A stretch of DNA of 64,000 nucleotides from Bimastos eiseni (Eukaryota; Annelida; Clitellata; Crassiclitellata; Lumbricidae), in assembly GCA_959347315.1 (NCBI GenBank), contig OY365818.1:981964-1045963 (forward strand), in the 5' to 3' direction. How positions within the stretch are numbered: the first letter of the stretch is position 1; each line of letters opens with the position of its first letter. Positions 48,064 through 59,111 of this stretch are shown one piece after another. The notes beneath the pieces are model-generated. The model saw only the letters and a program-made list of their open reading frames with translations. It made no database searches and was not told the DNA's origin. A program made the translations under genes and the position numbers.

Positions 48064-51000
48064 CACTGTGATTTGAACGTCACAATAGATGGCGCATTCT
48101 TCACGCGGACACTGACAATAACGATGAAGTAAAAAAATGCGAACGCATGCACAATAACGACAGAGCTAGTATACCTGTTAGCGAACTGGCGCAACAGATT
48201 TCGTTGTCCCTGAAGCGAACAACGGGACGTTCTTCGAAGCAGCAGCTCTTCTCGAAGCGATTGTATATGGAACCGTTACAACAGATGGCATTTCCTCTGT
48301 TTAGTCCAACCGTGTAGTTCAACAATCGATCTGCAGTGATAGATAATCACGAGCGCTTTTATTGGCAGATGGTTAAGAGAAGACAATATCGGTCGAAGCC
48401 GTTGACTAAACTACTGCAGATATCATTCAACCAATTCCTCAGTTCTGACTGTCTGGTGTTTATCTAAAGCGGTGGTTTAATTTTTCGGAACGTCATCGGT
48501 TTATGCTTTGTGAGATGGACAACGCCGTTAAAGAAGTTGTTGACCGTCAATACTAAAATAAGCCGTTCTTGTTACTTGTAATTGTGTCAGCATGCAAGTA
48601 TGTATGTGCCATTTTGCCTGCACGCATATTTATGAGTATGTCTGCATGCATCAAGTGCGTTTGTGTGTATTTATTTGTTATTCATAATAGTAATCTAAAA
48701 AAATTAACAAGCTGCATCGATTCAGACGGGCTGTCCAAAGGGTTGTTCGAGTTAGGTCAGAATTCGGTTTCCCATCAGAGAGGAGAGAGATTAGCTGTTG
48801 GGGTGGGTGTCATTTTGGTCGTTGATTGGAGGGTGGAGGATCAGATAAATCTGGGTGAGGGTTTTTGGAAAGGTGAGACTAACGTTTTGAGTGGAAAGCC
48901 CCAGAAGTGTGATTGATAGATGAGCCTGAAACAGATGCGTGCATCTGTGCGATTCGTACAATGTGACATCGTGTTCTCGTCTAATGGTGCACCGATGATG
49001 ATCATAGTCTACAATACCAGTTTATGCAATTCTAATTTATTTAATAATAATTCGAGTGGTAAAATCCTTCACCTTGACAGCAGATATTTTGGTCGAGAAA
49101 GTACATCTCTGTTCCGCAGCGTTCGTAATCTGGACATTTTTCTGTATCGGTGTCGATCACCTGGACAGATCCGTTCCTGTAGTTACAGCAATCGTAGTTT
49201 CCTCTCTCGCGTTTTAGTTTCTGGTCTGAAATCAGCTGACTACCGTTATGGCGCTCGCAACATTCATGCGTCTCATCATCATGCGGCACACCTCCGCAGC
49301 ATTCTTCGTATATCGCCAGCTTGTTAATATTTTGCACTTTGTCACGTTTAACTACAACGTAACGTAATTACAATCGTAATTACAATTACAATCAGTAATT
49401 GCAATCGTAATCTCCAAACTTCTAAAGCGCCACCCGAAAGCCGAGCACAAGGCACCAAGCTCATTCACGTCATTCGCATCAAATTGGTTATCAAAAGAGT
49501 TAGGGTTAGGGTTAGGGTCATCTGATGACAGGGCAGAGACCGTTTCCAAAGGATCAGGGTGAGTACGCAGAGTGGCTCTTAAGAGGGTGTTGCTTTAGTC
49601 GAGGAGTTGAGGGTGGATGATCGAGTGAGTCCAGGTAAGATTTTTAGAAAAAATGAGTATTGGTGCGTCCAGTAATGTACCGCAGTTGATATAACTACAT
49701 AGTCCTTTTGGTAACCATTCTAAGCTTTCAACGCGAAGTTGGACTTCGAAGAATGGCTCGTTGACCAGTAGGAACAATCGTAACTGTAGCCGTTTAATGC
49801 TCTTAGAGCTGCAAACGCTTATGCAAATGCCTGACCTATGACACGGTGACCGATTGGTTAGAGTGGTCGGCCGGAAACGCTGAGTTTGCGCTGAGCGTGC
49901 GGGTTTGACGCTCGTCGAGGAGTCACTGTGTAGGGACCTTGAGTATAATTGTTCTGCATTAAAATTGCAGCTGCGTCCTTGAGGCGTGTACACTTCTGAG
50001 CAAAAAAATGTTGGAAGCAGAACAATATCAAATTTCAGATGTATTGTATTATAATGAATAATATATAAATTAGAGCAGCAGTTAATTATTTAAGTTTGGA
50101 TCTTACAGTGATACCGAGAGTAATTATTTCCATCGCAGCAGATTTCTTTCGTTTTGTCGAAGACGCGTCCAGCGCAACACCCAAGACTTCCGTCGTTGAT
50201 TTTAAGTAAGTTTCCTCCGCAGCAAATCTGCTGCCGCGTGTCAAATACGACGTCTGTCCGTCGAAAACAACAGTTGATTAAAATAAACATGTAATTATGC
50301 TAGCAAAGTTTCATTCGTTTGGCACGGTGATGTGGTAAAGGAACGAAAAGCGTTGTTGCATCAAATGATTGCGATTCTCGACTGAGGCAACTATTCATTT
50401 AGATATATCAGAGCGGTAAACAATTTGTCATAATTTTATTTTGTTTTTACAAGTCAGTCTGCCATTATGGAAGCGTGCGTGAAAATACGTCAGTTACTTG
50501 CGGAAAACTATATGTTCTAAGTTCTCCTTTGGTTTGACATGGAAGTAAACTAGGAGAGCGAGTTGATTCAATTCAGTGAGTACTTTTATGACCCAAAATG
50601 TCAAATAACTCATTATAGTCAGATGGCTTTCTCCTTGTTTGGGCTGCCAAGTGCAATGCCATTGGGGGGAGGGGTGAATGCCTGTTTCTTCCCCAAGTTT
50701 TTTTATTGGGATGTCTGACCAAGAGGTCATCCTGTATGAGTCCCACACGAAGTTTCATTCGCCATGAAACAATTGGAGCGTTGCTGGAAGATTCCATGTA
50801 TTATTTTTGCAATGGTCCGGCCACCAACCGCCATCTCAGGATCTCTCCATGCCCGTTGTTCAGCTTTCATGCATTCACTTACTGTTACATGATTTGCATG
50901 TTCAATTCTCACCAATGGAACACACAAAATAAATATTTTAGTCTTCCTAATAATTTGCCGCAACGAAGATCTGAACTGTCTGCTAGGATCTCGTTATGAA

Positions 51001-51993
51001 AATTATTAAGAATAGAGGGACAAGCTACCCCACGAACATACATGTACACACATTTAGGTTGCTAGGGCAGAAATACAATTGCTTCGATGAAAGCTGTCTG
51101 TCAGACGAGCATTTAGTATCCAATCTGAATCAATCAATCAATCAATGAGAGTTGATATATGAACTTGATGAATGATGAACAGCCATAGCGAGGAGATACT
51201 ATGCGACGTCTTACCGCTATTGCAGCAACCCTCATTACGATGCGGTGAGTAGCAAATGTCTCCACAGGGTTCGTCGTTATCTTGACACTGATTTGAAGCA
51301 ACACCTGCAGTAAAAAATTGCAGTTAAAGATTCCTTAGCTATTTCTTCTTATAGGGCGGGCTTTATAGGGTAAATAGACGCAATAATCCTCATTTCCAAC
51401 CATGGGTGGCGATCCTGGGGGTCGAGGGAGACTAGTCCCCCCACCTTTTACAGAGAGAGGACACATTATACGTTTGTCCTCCCCACACTTTCTATTCTTC
51501 TCATTGGGTGTCCCCACCTGTTGAAGGAGATCGCCGCTTCTGTTTCCAACGAGCTTTAACTATTTCACAATGAACACGCATTTCCTCGATGTGATGAAAC
51601 TCCGACAGTGAACAACCACATAATTGGCCAACCGGTCACCGACGCATTCAAGAGTATATGAAGATGTAATGTACACTGTATGCATGCATTAGGCTATTTA
51701 TATAGCGCCTTATAAGAAGCTCTCGAAGGCGCTAACGGCACTTGTCTGTGTACGTCTGCTCCCTTATGGATGTGTCTGCCTGTATGCGTATCAGAATCTT
51801 TGTATGTCTTTTTAAATATTGTGCTAGTTGTATATGGAGGAATTAGACTTTTTAGTCAGAGAGATTTACATATATTATCACTTGGGTTCTTAGATTAAAA
51901 AAACGTACATCTTCTCGATTCAATTCCCTCGTACTTACTTTGCATGGCAAAGACAAGAATAAGAAGACATTGCACTACAAAAATCCTCGCCAT
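44333..51993 (-). CDS. Galaxin-like Cys-Cys repeat secreted protein with C-terminal NTR-like module (right copy)
   Basis: Ten exons on the minus strand, in transcript order: 51,939-51,993; 51,215-51,304; 50,107-50,253; 49,073-49,351; 48,175-48,330; 47,385-47,561; 46,647-46,807; 45,960-46,144; 45,341-45,630; 44,333-44,664; about 623 residues. Signal peptide MARIFVVQCLLILVFAMQ. Phases and exon lengths match the left copy except in exons 4, 9 and 10. Exon 4 may instead begin at 49,336, using a weaker acceptor that gives the same length as the left copy. All Cys-Cys pairs are kept. Exon 9 could alternatively read past its donor to a nearby TAA, ending in a short hydrophobic tail (ISQFLLLVDF), but the left copy does not support this. 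Galaxin family by Cys-Cys pattern; role inferred as secreted matrix or adhesion protein. Confidence 0.85.
47375..47390 (-). other. GC-AG intron donor, right copy
   Basis: The minus-strand junction reads CTGCGGAG|GCAAGTAAC. The next exon begins GC AAT GTC after TATCTTGCAG at 46,807, in phase 1. This is the same non-canonical donor as in the left arm at 4,711. Confidence 0.65.
47688..47940. repeat. Long trinucleotide microsatellite tract
   Basis: AATAATGAT-type units change to TTATTATTG and then GTTGTTGTC-type units, all in intron 5 of the right galaxin-like gene. Several overlapping open frames here encode only Asn, Ile, Val or Thr runs and are artefacts. Confidence 0.9.
48030..48062. repeat. 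(TA)n microsatellite
   Basis: Pure TA run of about 32 bases in intron 5 of the right galaxin-like gene. Confidence 0.9.
49500..49518 (+). repeat. Three TTAGGG units (telomere-type motif) in an intron
   Basis: TTAGGGTTAGGGTTAGGG stands alone in intron 3 of the right galaxin-like gene, next to TAATTACAATCG-type short tandem repeats (49,365-49,410). Confidence 0.7.
49843..49915 (+). mobile_element. tRNA-derived SINE head
   Basis: GACCGATTGGTTAGAGTGG is a good A-box region and GCGGGTTTGACGCTCG a degenerate B box at tRNA-like spacing, but the whole does not fold as an intact tRNA. It lies in intron 3 of the right galaxin-like gene. Confidence 0.5.
51404..51540 (-). mobile_element. GGCGATC-terminated small element, copy 3
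   Basis: Same family as copy 1 and in the same intron (intron 1) of the duplicated gene. Ends: GGCGATCTCC on one side and GGATCGCC on the other. The insertion predates the inverted duplication. Confidence 0.65.
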
Positions 51994-52110
51994 GTCTTAG
52001 ACCGCCAGACGATCAGTATAAAATTTATATGTAAGTCGAAATACTTCAGTTAGAATTCTCAATCTAAGCTCTAAACGAATATACCTAAGCTTACCGTGCC
52101 TGTCTTACTT
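51994..52110 (-). promoter_or_regulatory. Single-unit promoter segment of right galaxin-like gene
   Basis: Contains one copy of the TTAGATTGAGAATTCTA and TTTTATAC arrangement that is duplicated in the left arm, and ends CGTCTGGCGGTCTAAGAC before the ATG. Conservation with the left arm suggests regulatory function, but it may simply reflect recent duplication. Confidence 0.45.
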
Positions 52111-52216
52111 ATAGTAGAGACGCATCCCTGGAAAGCTGGCTGGGGATGCTAATGGGATTTCAGAAATCCACTTGCGTCAATAGGATATCGTTGGAAATCC
52201 AGGCGATCACCTATAG

Positions 52217-52549
52217 TCACCGCGAAACTCTACAGACAAACGGTAGAAACGCCTCAACGGAATCGTACAAAAGCTCGATCGAATACTTTCGGTGTTTGGG
52301 ATAGCTCAGGGTCGTCATGTTGGTCACACATTGTGACATGACCCACACCGGCTGCAGATTAACCACCGTATCATCATAGATCATTGTCTCGGCCTGCCGC
52401 AGCAGATCATTACGAGTTCTGCATAACATCTTCTTGGGCTCGGCCTCTTGTCGGTCATCCGTTGCAAACAGTAGAATTCCCGATGGGATTTTGATGATTG
52501 CGGGAGGCGAGTCCGAGTTGTTTGGGCCAGAGACAGTGGACGTCGTCAC
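52217..52549 (-). CDS. Unknown 110-residue ORF upstream of right galaxin-like gene
   Basis: An open frame from ATG to TGA in the same direction as the galaxin-like gene and about 220 bases upstream of its ATG. The protein is polar with no signal peptide or recognised domain. The homologous frame in the left arm is broken by a deletion and a stop, so it is either a small gene surviving in one arm, part of a degraded repeat, or chance. Confidence 0.25.
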   Translation of the reverse strand: MTTSTVSGPNNSDSPPAIIKIPSGILLFATDDRQEAEPKKMLCRTRNDLLRQAETMIYDDTVVNLQPVWVMSQCVTNMTTLSYPKHRKYSIELLYDSVEAFLPFVCRVSR

Positions 52550-52909
52550 GGTATTGAAAGAGTTGAGTCGTCGATTAGGAACGTCGATTAAGACGTTAAT
52601 TCATTGTCCCATAAGTTCGCTTCCTCAATGATTGTGGGCGTAGACACACCGCCAGCCGGGTCTTGTTTACGGCTGCTTGAGTAACCGATTACTGCTACGG
52701 GACCCTTATGCGCTGTGCGCTTACTGTTTGCTAGACGCGACGCGTGGACAATCCAACTTTCTAGGAAAGCAGATGATAGGCTGTACGTAAAGACGTCTGA
52801 CAAGATATATGAGCGAGAAATGCGTATCCTTCACGAAATTTGATTAAAACAACAACTATTGCTCAATCGAGATCATTCGTTGTGTTGTATGGGTGACGAT
52901 AAAAATTAT

Positions 52910-55080
52910 GAAAAATTTGAAGAGCTTGTCGGTAAGACCTTTGACTAATTAAAACGACGTCGATTCTAAGATCACATTTTTGTCGGTATCTATTGGGGCA
53001 GCAATTAATGATATGTACTGGATTATTTCTTTCTCAGATATCTGCATGGTCGTGACTACGAACAAGACAGTATATTACCTATCTTAGGTCAGTTTTTAAC
53101 TTCTATTGCGTCAGGATATAATGCATCCAGCATCAGCCGATGATGAGTCTGAGAAGACCCGCAACTCTAGATTTAATTGATAATTTATATAGCGCCGCTC
53201 AAAGAACAAAATAAATCAAGGACGTTCTCCAAGTAGGCCGATCTTCTTCTTCTTTAGTTTTCTGTCTTTTCTGCAGGTCCGCATAATTACAAGGATAATG
53301 TCGCGATATTTTAAAATTAAAATAAATTTTTATATAACTATATAAACGATATAAAACAGGCCGATAATGATGTAAAATGTAGTCATGATTTTCGGCTTAT
53401 ACAAACCATCAGTTAACAAAACATTGCACATTAAAGCGGAGTTGGTCCCACGCACAAAAAGTGGAGCCAAACGGAAGTTTATAATCGTAAGTGACCGATT
53501 TTTGTTGGGATGTACATAGCGTATAAAGTAAGTGATATATGAAATGATGAGTCTTTGGACTTCATTGGACGAGACCTGGATTGCGACCTCCTAATATAGA
53601 CCTATATTGATTGCTATATGGACATTGCTCATTAAAGGGTTGTGTCGTAACTGGACTCGTGATTGTTTGTGTTTGTATTTATGCATGAATTTAAGTTTGT
53701 TTGTGTTTGTACGAAGCTATCTGGCGTGTAGTGATAAGGCTTAATCGCAATTTACTTTTATCGCAAAATTGTGAATTCACTGAGGCTTTTTGATGTTGCC
53801 ATCCCATAACCAAGTGTCTTCATCTAGACATTGATGGCCTGAAAAGGAAATTAGCCAGCATAATATTTCCCGGCAGGTACACTTTGATTTAAGGTTAGTT
53901 GGTAGCATCGTTAATCCCACGATGGTTTCTCTTAGTATTGTTTAGTGAGCGCAAACATCTACTGCGGGTTGGCCCACCACAAAGACGTAGGCGAAGCATT
54001 AGTTGTTGTGCAAGGAGGAATTGTAGCGGTGATGAGGTAGGTATATCACAGAGAGACAAGAGTACACTCCATTTTATCATTATGTGTAACCTATTTCCAA
54101 GGTCAAAAAGGTAAAGCTAGGTGAATGATAACACCCCGACACGACAAGCAGAGGTACTCATTAATGTGGGATCGATTCCTCGATACTCTCTCAAAGTTCG
54201 AGTCAACCTTCCATTTGGTAAGTGGCTGTGGTAAAATTGGCCATAGGATAGCTGAGTGCCTTGCGTGGTTGTCATAAAAAATTTTGTGAGTAAAACATTC
54301 TTTCGTACAATGACTTGTAATCATACTTCGGATTGTCATTTTTTCAATAAACATGAATACATTTTAATAGGTCTATTCTGAAGTGTACGTTCCATGTTTC
54401 CATTTCTCGTATTTTTTGTGTTTCTTCTGCAGGACTCGTAGTCTCGTACAGGCTAACCTCTTGGTGAAGCATCTATCAAGGAAGCGTTCGATATACGAGG
54501 AGATTTTCTTCCTACCGAGTCATAAGATTCTCAGAAACATCACAGGTCACTAGGTCAATGCTCTGACAAGAAGGAATTGTAAACATGAAATCTACCGACA
54601 AAAGTACCATTGTTTTGGAACAAGTGACAGTTTGTGAATGATCGCTACAGGACGATCTCTTGAGAAGGCACCTAACAATGAAAGCAGTGGAAAGACGAGA
54701 AGGAATGCCCCGTTTTCACCTCCCCATGTCATTGTACCTGGGTGCCTAGACGAGGGGGAAGTGTCCTATCTCTATTTTGACTCTTCATCGAGTCATGGAG
54801 TTACACGTCAAATTGAGTCAACTCACGCGTGGAGAATATCTGCTCAACTGAAAGGGATGAGGCTTCGTGAATGACGTTCTTTGACGCTTTCCTGCTTTGC
54901 TAATGACTGACCTATTCGTAAGACGAGGGAAGCATTAGTTTTGACACTATTGTTAGCCTAAGAAAATAGCAATTTTTTGCGAGTAGGGAATACAGGTGAG
55001 CTAATCACTTTATATATGGGGCAGGATATGACACGGAGTGTGAGCATTGTTTGGTGAACCAGATATGAATATACATATAC
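52910..55080. other. Intergenic, no recognised gene
   Basis: AT-rich DNA with short open frames only. I see no domain, RNA gene or clear repeat. Confidence 0.5.
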
Positions 55081-55082
55081 GC

Positions 55083-55200
55083 AGGGGCGACCCATCCACC
55101 TCTTACAGAGAGGGGACAATTTATACATTTATCCCCTTACATTTCCTACCCCTCTCACTAGGTGTCCCCCCACCTGTCAAACGAGATCGCCGCCTCTGCA
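55083..55200 (-). mobile_element. GGCGATC-terminated small element, copy 4
   Basis: On the minus strand it starts GAGGCGGCGATCTCGTTTGA and contains GTCCCCTCTCTGTAAGAGGT. It is shorter than the other copies and ends GGGTCGCC. Confidence 0.6.
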
Positions 55201-56540
55201 TATACACGTATTAAGTAATCGTCACAGGTGATGCTTTCGAAGATTAACCAATGATAAACATGTATATGCTGATGGTCGGTTAGGGTTAAATCATGCGTCG
55301 AATTTCATGCATCTATTATGCAACTATGTAGTCATGTGTGTGTGTGGGTGTGTGTGTAAGCATGCATGCATGCTTGTAGTTACATGTATGTATGTCTGTG
55401 CATATATATGCATTACTCCTTGCATGCATATATGCACAAATGTCTGTATCTACAATATACGTGCGAATATCGAGCTGTCCAGGCATCATAACTTAGGAAT
55501 CCCAAAATGACAAAATCTAACTATCAGTGTGGAATCGTGGTCTGGCAAAATCGTAATCTACCCGAAAACCCCAATGGGTGTTCAAGTCAATCAGAGACGA
55601 ATAATTATATAATTGATCAACAATTGAGGAGAAAGTATTTCTTTAGTTCAAATAGACTGGATAATTGTAAAATCCTGACTTTAAACCTGGCACCTATATA
55701 TCAGTACTCCGTTCATGCGTTTGTGCCAGCACTCCTTCGCTAGTTGCACTCTGCCAGTGCCAGTCCCTGGCCTGAATAAGGGAGGAGGGCGACGCTAATG
55801 GTCTTTGTTACAACACAGTGTCGTGAAACTGCAACTACATACATGCGTTTATGCCGCAGCTGCAAGACACACAACATCTATCGATCGCTCCCATTTGAGC
55901 TCCAGTCATTGCTTGCGGCACAACCGTGAAGTTTTTGCAAGTCGCTCATGTCTTTTTTCTTTAGTCGAGGCTGAGCTCGGAGTGCTCCTGAGTAGGTTTC
56001 CATAAGGTGCGCTATATAAATGCTAAGAATGAATGAATCGTATTAGTAGTAGTAACGGCAGCCAGCGTCGTTGATAGCAATTGTAAGCCTAATGACGAGT
56101 ATTGGCGTTAATAATAATTATTGCTTATCCTGCTAAATGATTTCTGCTGTTCTGACTGAATGTTTTTGGCAGATGACGGAAAAATTTTTTTTGTGGGTCG
56201 GCGGTTTGTGTTTCCGCGTGTGCATTGAGCATACGTAAGCATACATAGACACAGACGTACACATAAAAAACACCACAGACGCCAGACCTTTGCTTGAAGT
56301 GCTTATATGTTTACTTAACGACGCGTTCATACCTTCATATCGATGCTGATAAGCGTAGAAGAGCGTTGAATCGAGAAGGTTGAAGAGCTTCCGTACTTTC
56401 ATGCTCTCATAACCGCGTCATGCTTGGGACAAACCACAACAGTCTATGAGACCAGGACGTAATAAGGTCCACCAGTTCCCGAAAATCCTACCGCATATGG
56501 AATTATCCAACCCGCATATATTGGTTGATATATAGGAGGG

Positions 56541-56581
<41 letters not shown>

Positions 56582-57430
56582 AGTATGCATATATGTAAGC
56601 ATATATTTGTTTAAACGTTTACGTAATTCACGTAATCTAAGTGTGTTTTTTTGAGTGCACCTGTTTGGATTTCAGTGTTGACTTAGGCCTACGTGTCCTG
56701 AGCAATGCTGCCTCTGTGGGTGGAGCAGACCGTACTTGGCCTAGAGATATTCCGTTACGTCATTTTGTGTCTTTTTTTGACCGATTGTAAACCGTCATAT
56801 TATACGCTCGAAGAACGTGTGTAACAAATGTTCATAAGTCTGCTATTGTATGTACCTAATACACCAGTCATTTGGAGTGTAGCGTGCATGCCTGGGTAGC
56901 TTAGTGTAATGTACATAGGAACAGTAGACCCACATTTCGAAATAGCCATTTCATCGCCGAAAGTTGAGTTACTTAGTTATAGAAATAGCCATTAACAGTG
57001 ACACGATCAAAGAAGAACTCGATCGCGAGACGGAAAGGGCCATGTTATGCAATCTTGGTCTTAATTAAAGAAAGACTTAGGAGTTGATGGAAATATGGAA
57101 ATAGAACATATGCTTGTCACACAAGAAAAGTGGCCAATGTAATATTCTTTAACACTAATCGTTCTTCAACCAATCCAGTTTCAATGTGCTAGTTTACAAA
57201 AACCAGATGTGTTTCTCAAGTGATGTAAACGCCAACATCTTGTCGGTGATTTTTTCAATACAATCAATGTCAAACATTATTGAGAAACCACATTTAAGTA
57301 TACGGCGGATGATATTCAAGCTCATCTGTACAACCTTGGAGATAGCAAATGACTCGAGTCCACCCAATTGGGCCTACGTAAGACAGTTTCTGGCACAATA
57401 TTGTTCAAATGCTGCATACGATGACATGGT
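55201..57430. other. Intergenic with (TA)n at 56,543-56,577
   Basis: Contains a TG/CATG-rich low-complexity stretch (55,330-55,450) and a pure TA microsatellite at 56,543-56,577. No gene recognised. Confidence 0.6.
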
Positions 57431-57432
57431 TG

Positions 57433-57606
57433 CAGGGCCGTCCAGAGCTATAATTGCACCCTGTGCGTAGCATCAATTTGGCGCCCCTACATTTTTAAAA
57501 TAATGCATTTTATGGAATAATAAGTTATTCCATCCTGAAATTTGCGCCATTTCCACATTTTCGCCCTGGGCCTAGGCCCCGCTGGGTCCCCTCGGTACGG
57601 CCTTGC
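57433..57606. mobile_element. Short element with CAGGGCCGT-type inverted ends (hAT-like MITE candidate)
   Basis: Starts CAGGGCCGTCC and ends GGTACGGCCTTG, whose reverse complement is CAAGGCCGTACC. The interior includes GGGCCTAGGCCCCG. Ends beginning CAGGG are typical of hAT elements, but an 8-bp target duplication is not clear. About 170 bases, non-coding. Confidence 0.45.
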
Positions 57607-57609
57607 AAT

Positions 57610-59040
57610 GTACCTTGCACTGTCCACATTAGAAGCACACCCATAAGGGTCTATCCATACATATATGTTACGTACACAAAATTGGATTTTCGGACCCTCC
57701 CTCCCTCTGTTGCACCGTACACATTTTGTGGGCAGTTGAACATACCAATAAACTTCAAATAAGGAGTTTTATGTTAAAGATTTTGCAGCTATCTTATACT
57801 AAGTGGTTTCAATCGCTGGTTTTGTACAAATCTTGAGATCTAACCACCCTCAAAGGCACTCCTCCAATAAGTATCGCCAATTTAGTATAGACCTATAGAC
57901 CCTATACTAAAGTAAGTAAGTATTCTCTTTATTGAAACTGCTTGCAAGCGCACAGCACGTACATGGAAAGGAAAATATTTACTTATTTACTTACCATATT
58001 TCACAGCTTACATTTTTTAACTGTGATGAAAAAAAAGATACTAATGACATTTACACTTTCAAAAGTTTTTAACTACGGCGCGACAATACAATACAGTGGG
58101 CCTATTGTAATATTAGAGCTGGCCCACGTCCTACTGGAATGTGCTACCAATATTCATAACTAATGCGCAACTACTACACCAGTTCTAGAATTAACTACAA
58201 GCTTCCAATTTAATAACCAAATAAGGCTGTTTCACATTGTGCGACATTACCGATGACTGATTCTGCTAGCCTAATAGCCTACAATTAAGCGATGTTCGAT
58301 TATACGGAAGCTTAGACCTACGTTCTTAAATCTGCTTAAATATCTCTTATTGTTTGCGCGTCTTTAATGTACACTTCTGAACTGGCGGATACACCTTTTC
58401 TGAAGGTTATTATGAAATAACTGTTGTTTTGTATTCCTATTGTAATTTACAAAATCCGATGCAGAAGTTGAGTGTCTCACGTAATCAGTCGTTTATGGAC
58501 CAACCAAGAAATCCATGATCTTTTGTCCGTGTGCGCTATTCTTTGTAATTTAGTTTCTTGTTTGCGAAATTCGAGGCAAGTTTTTTTACATTCTTTAATT
58601 GTGGTTAAGAATTTTATTTTAAGGCATAATTATGAACGTTTGTCACTTATTCCTAATCTTCCTAATATTCCTAATCTTGCACGCATAGTTTGGCTAGCAA
58701 CAAATGTATCCGCCAGTCGGAATTATATAATATGCAAGACTAAGCGAGCGTCAGAACCGCTCAAATAATCTTATTGTTCAACGGTAGTATCAGTTGTGAA
58801 AAGCCTTGTAAACCTAATTGCGGAATATTAAAGCATTTAGTCTAAATAAAGAATACATTTTATTTACCTATCCAAGTCTAGGAGGAACTGTATCACGTAT
58901 ATTTCACAATAATATTAAAATACATAAGACAACAAGCAATCTAAATATTAAAAATAGTACTCGGGTAATACGTTACTACTAGGACTTAGGCTAAGTTTAG
59001 GCTAATGTAACTCTTTACTCCATTTGGAATTGATAATAAG
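57610..59040. other. Intergenic, no recognised gene; candidate poly(A) signal for the 59.1-kb gene
   Basis: AT-rich. TTTATT at 58,859 (AATAAA on the minus strand) lies about 250 bases beyond the stop codon of the M60-like gene at 59,112 and could be its polyadenylation signal. Confidence 0.4.
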
Positions 59041-59111
59041 TTAAGTGTATGTCTGATTCTTCATGCAAAACAATCGAGTAACAGACGATCACCTATTCCA
59101 CAAAATGCTGT

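Larger units (their letters stand above)
44180..52905 (-). repeat. Right arm of large inverted duplication
   Basis: Reverse complement of 1 to about 9,110, with all exons, splice sites, the intron-1 MITE and the 5' flank in the same order. Near 52,890 it still matches the first bases of the window. About 35 kb containing most of the M60-like cluster separates the arms. Confidence 0.9.

Noticed and set aside
47574..48194. 206-codon open frame on the minus strand
   Set aside because: It consists largely of trinucleotide microsatellite translated as Asn/Tyr runs inside an intron.
49500..49518. TTAGGG repeats as a telomere
   Set aside because: Only three units, inside an intron; a chance or repair-derived interstitial motif.
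49843..49915. Functional tRNA gene
   Set aside because: A and B box-like sequences are present but the stems do not pair as a tRNA; a SINE head is a better reading.
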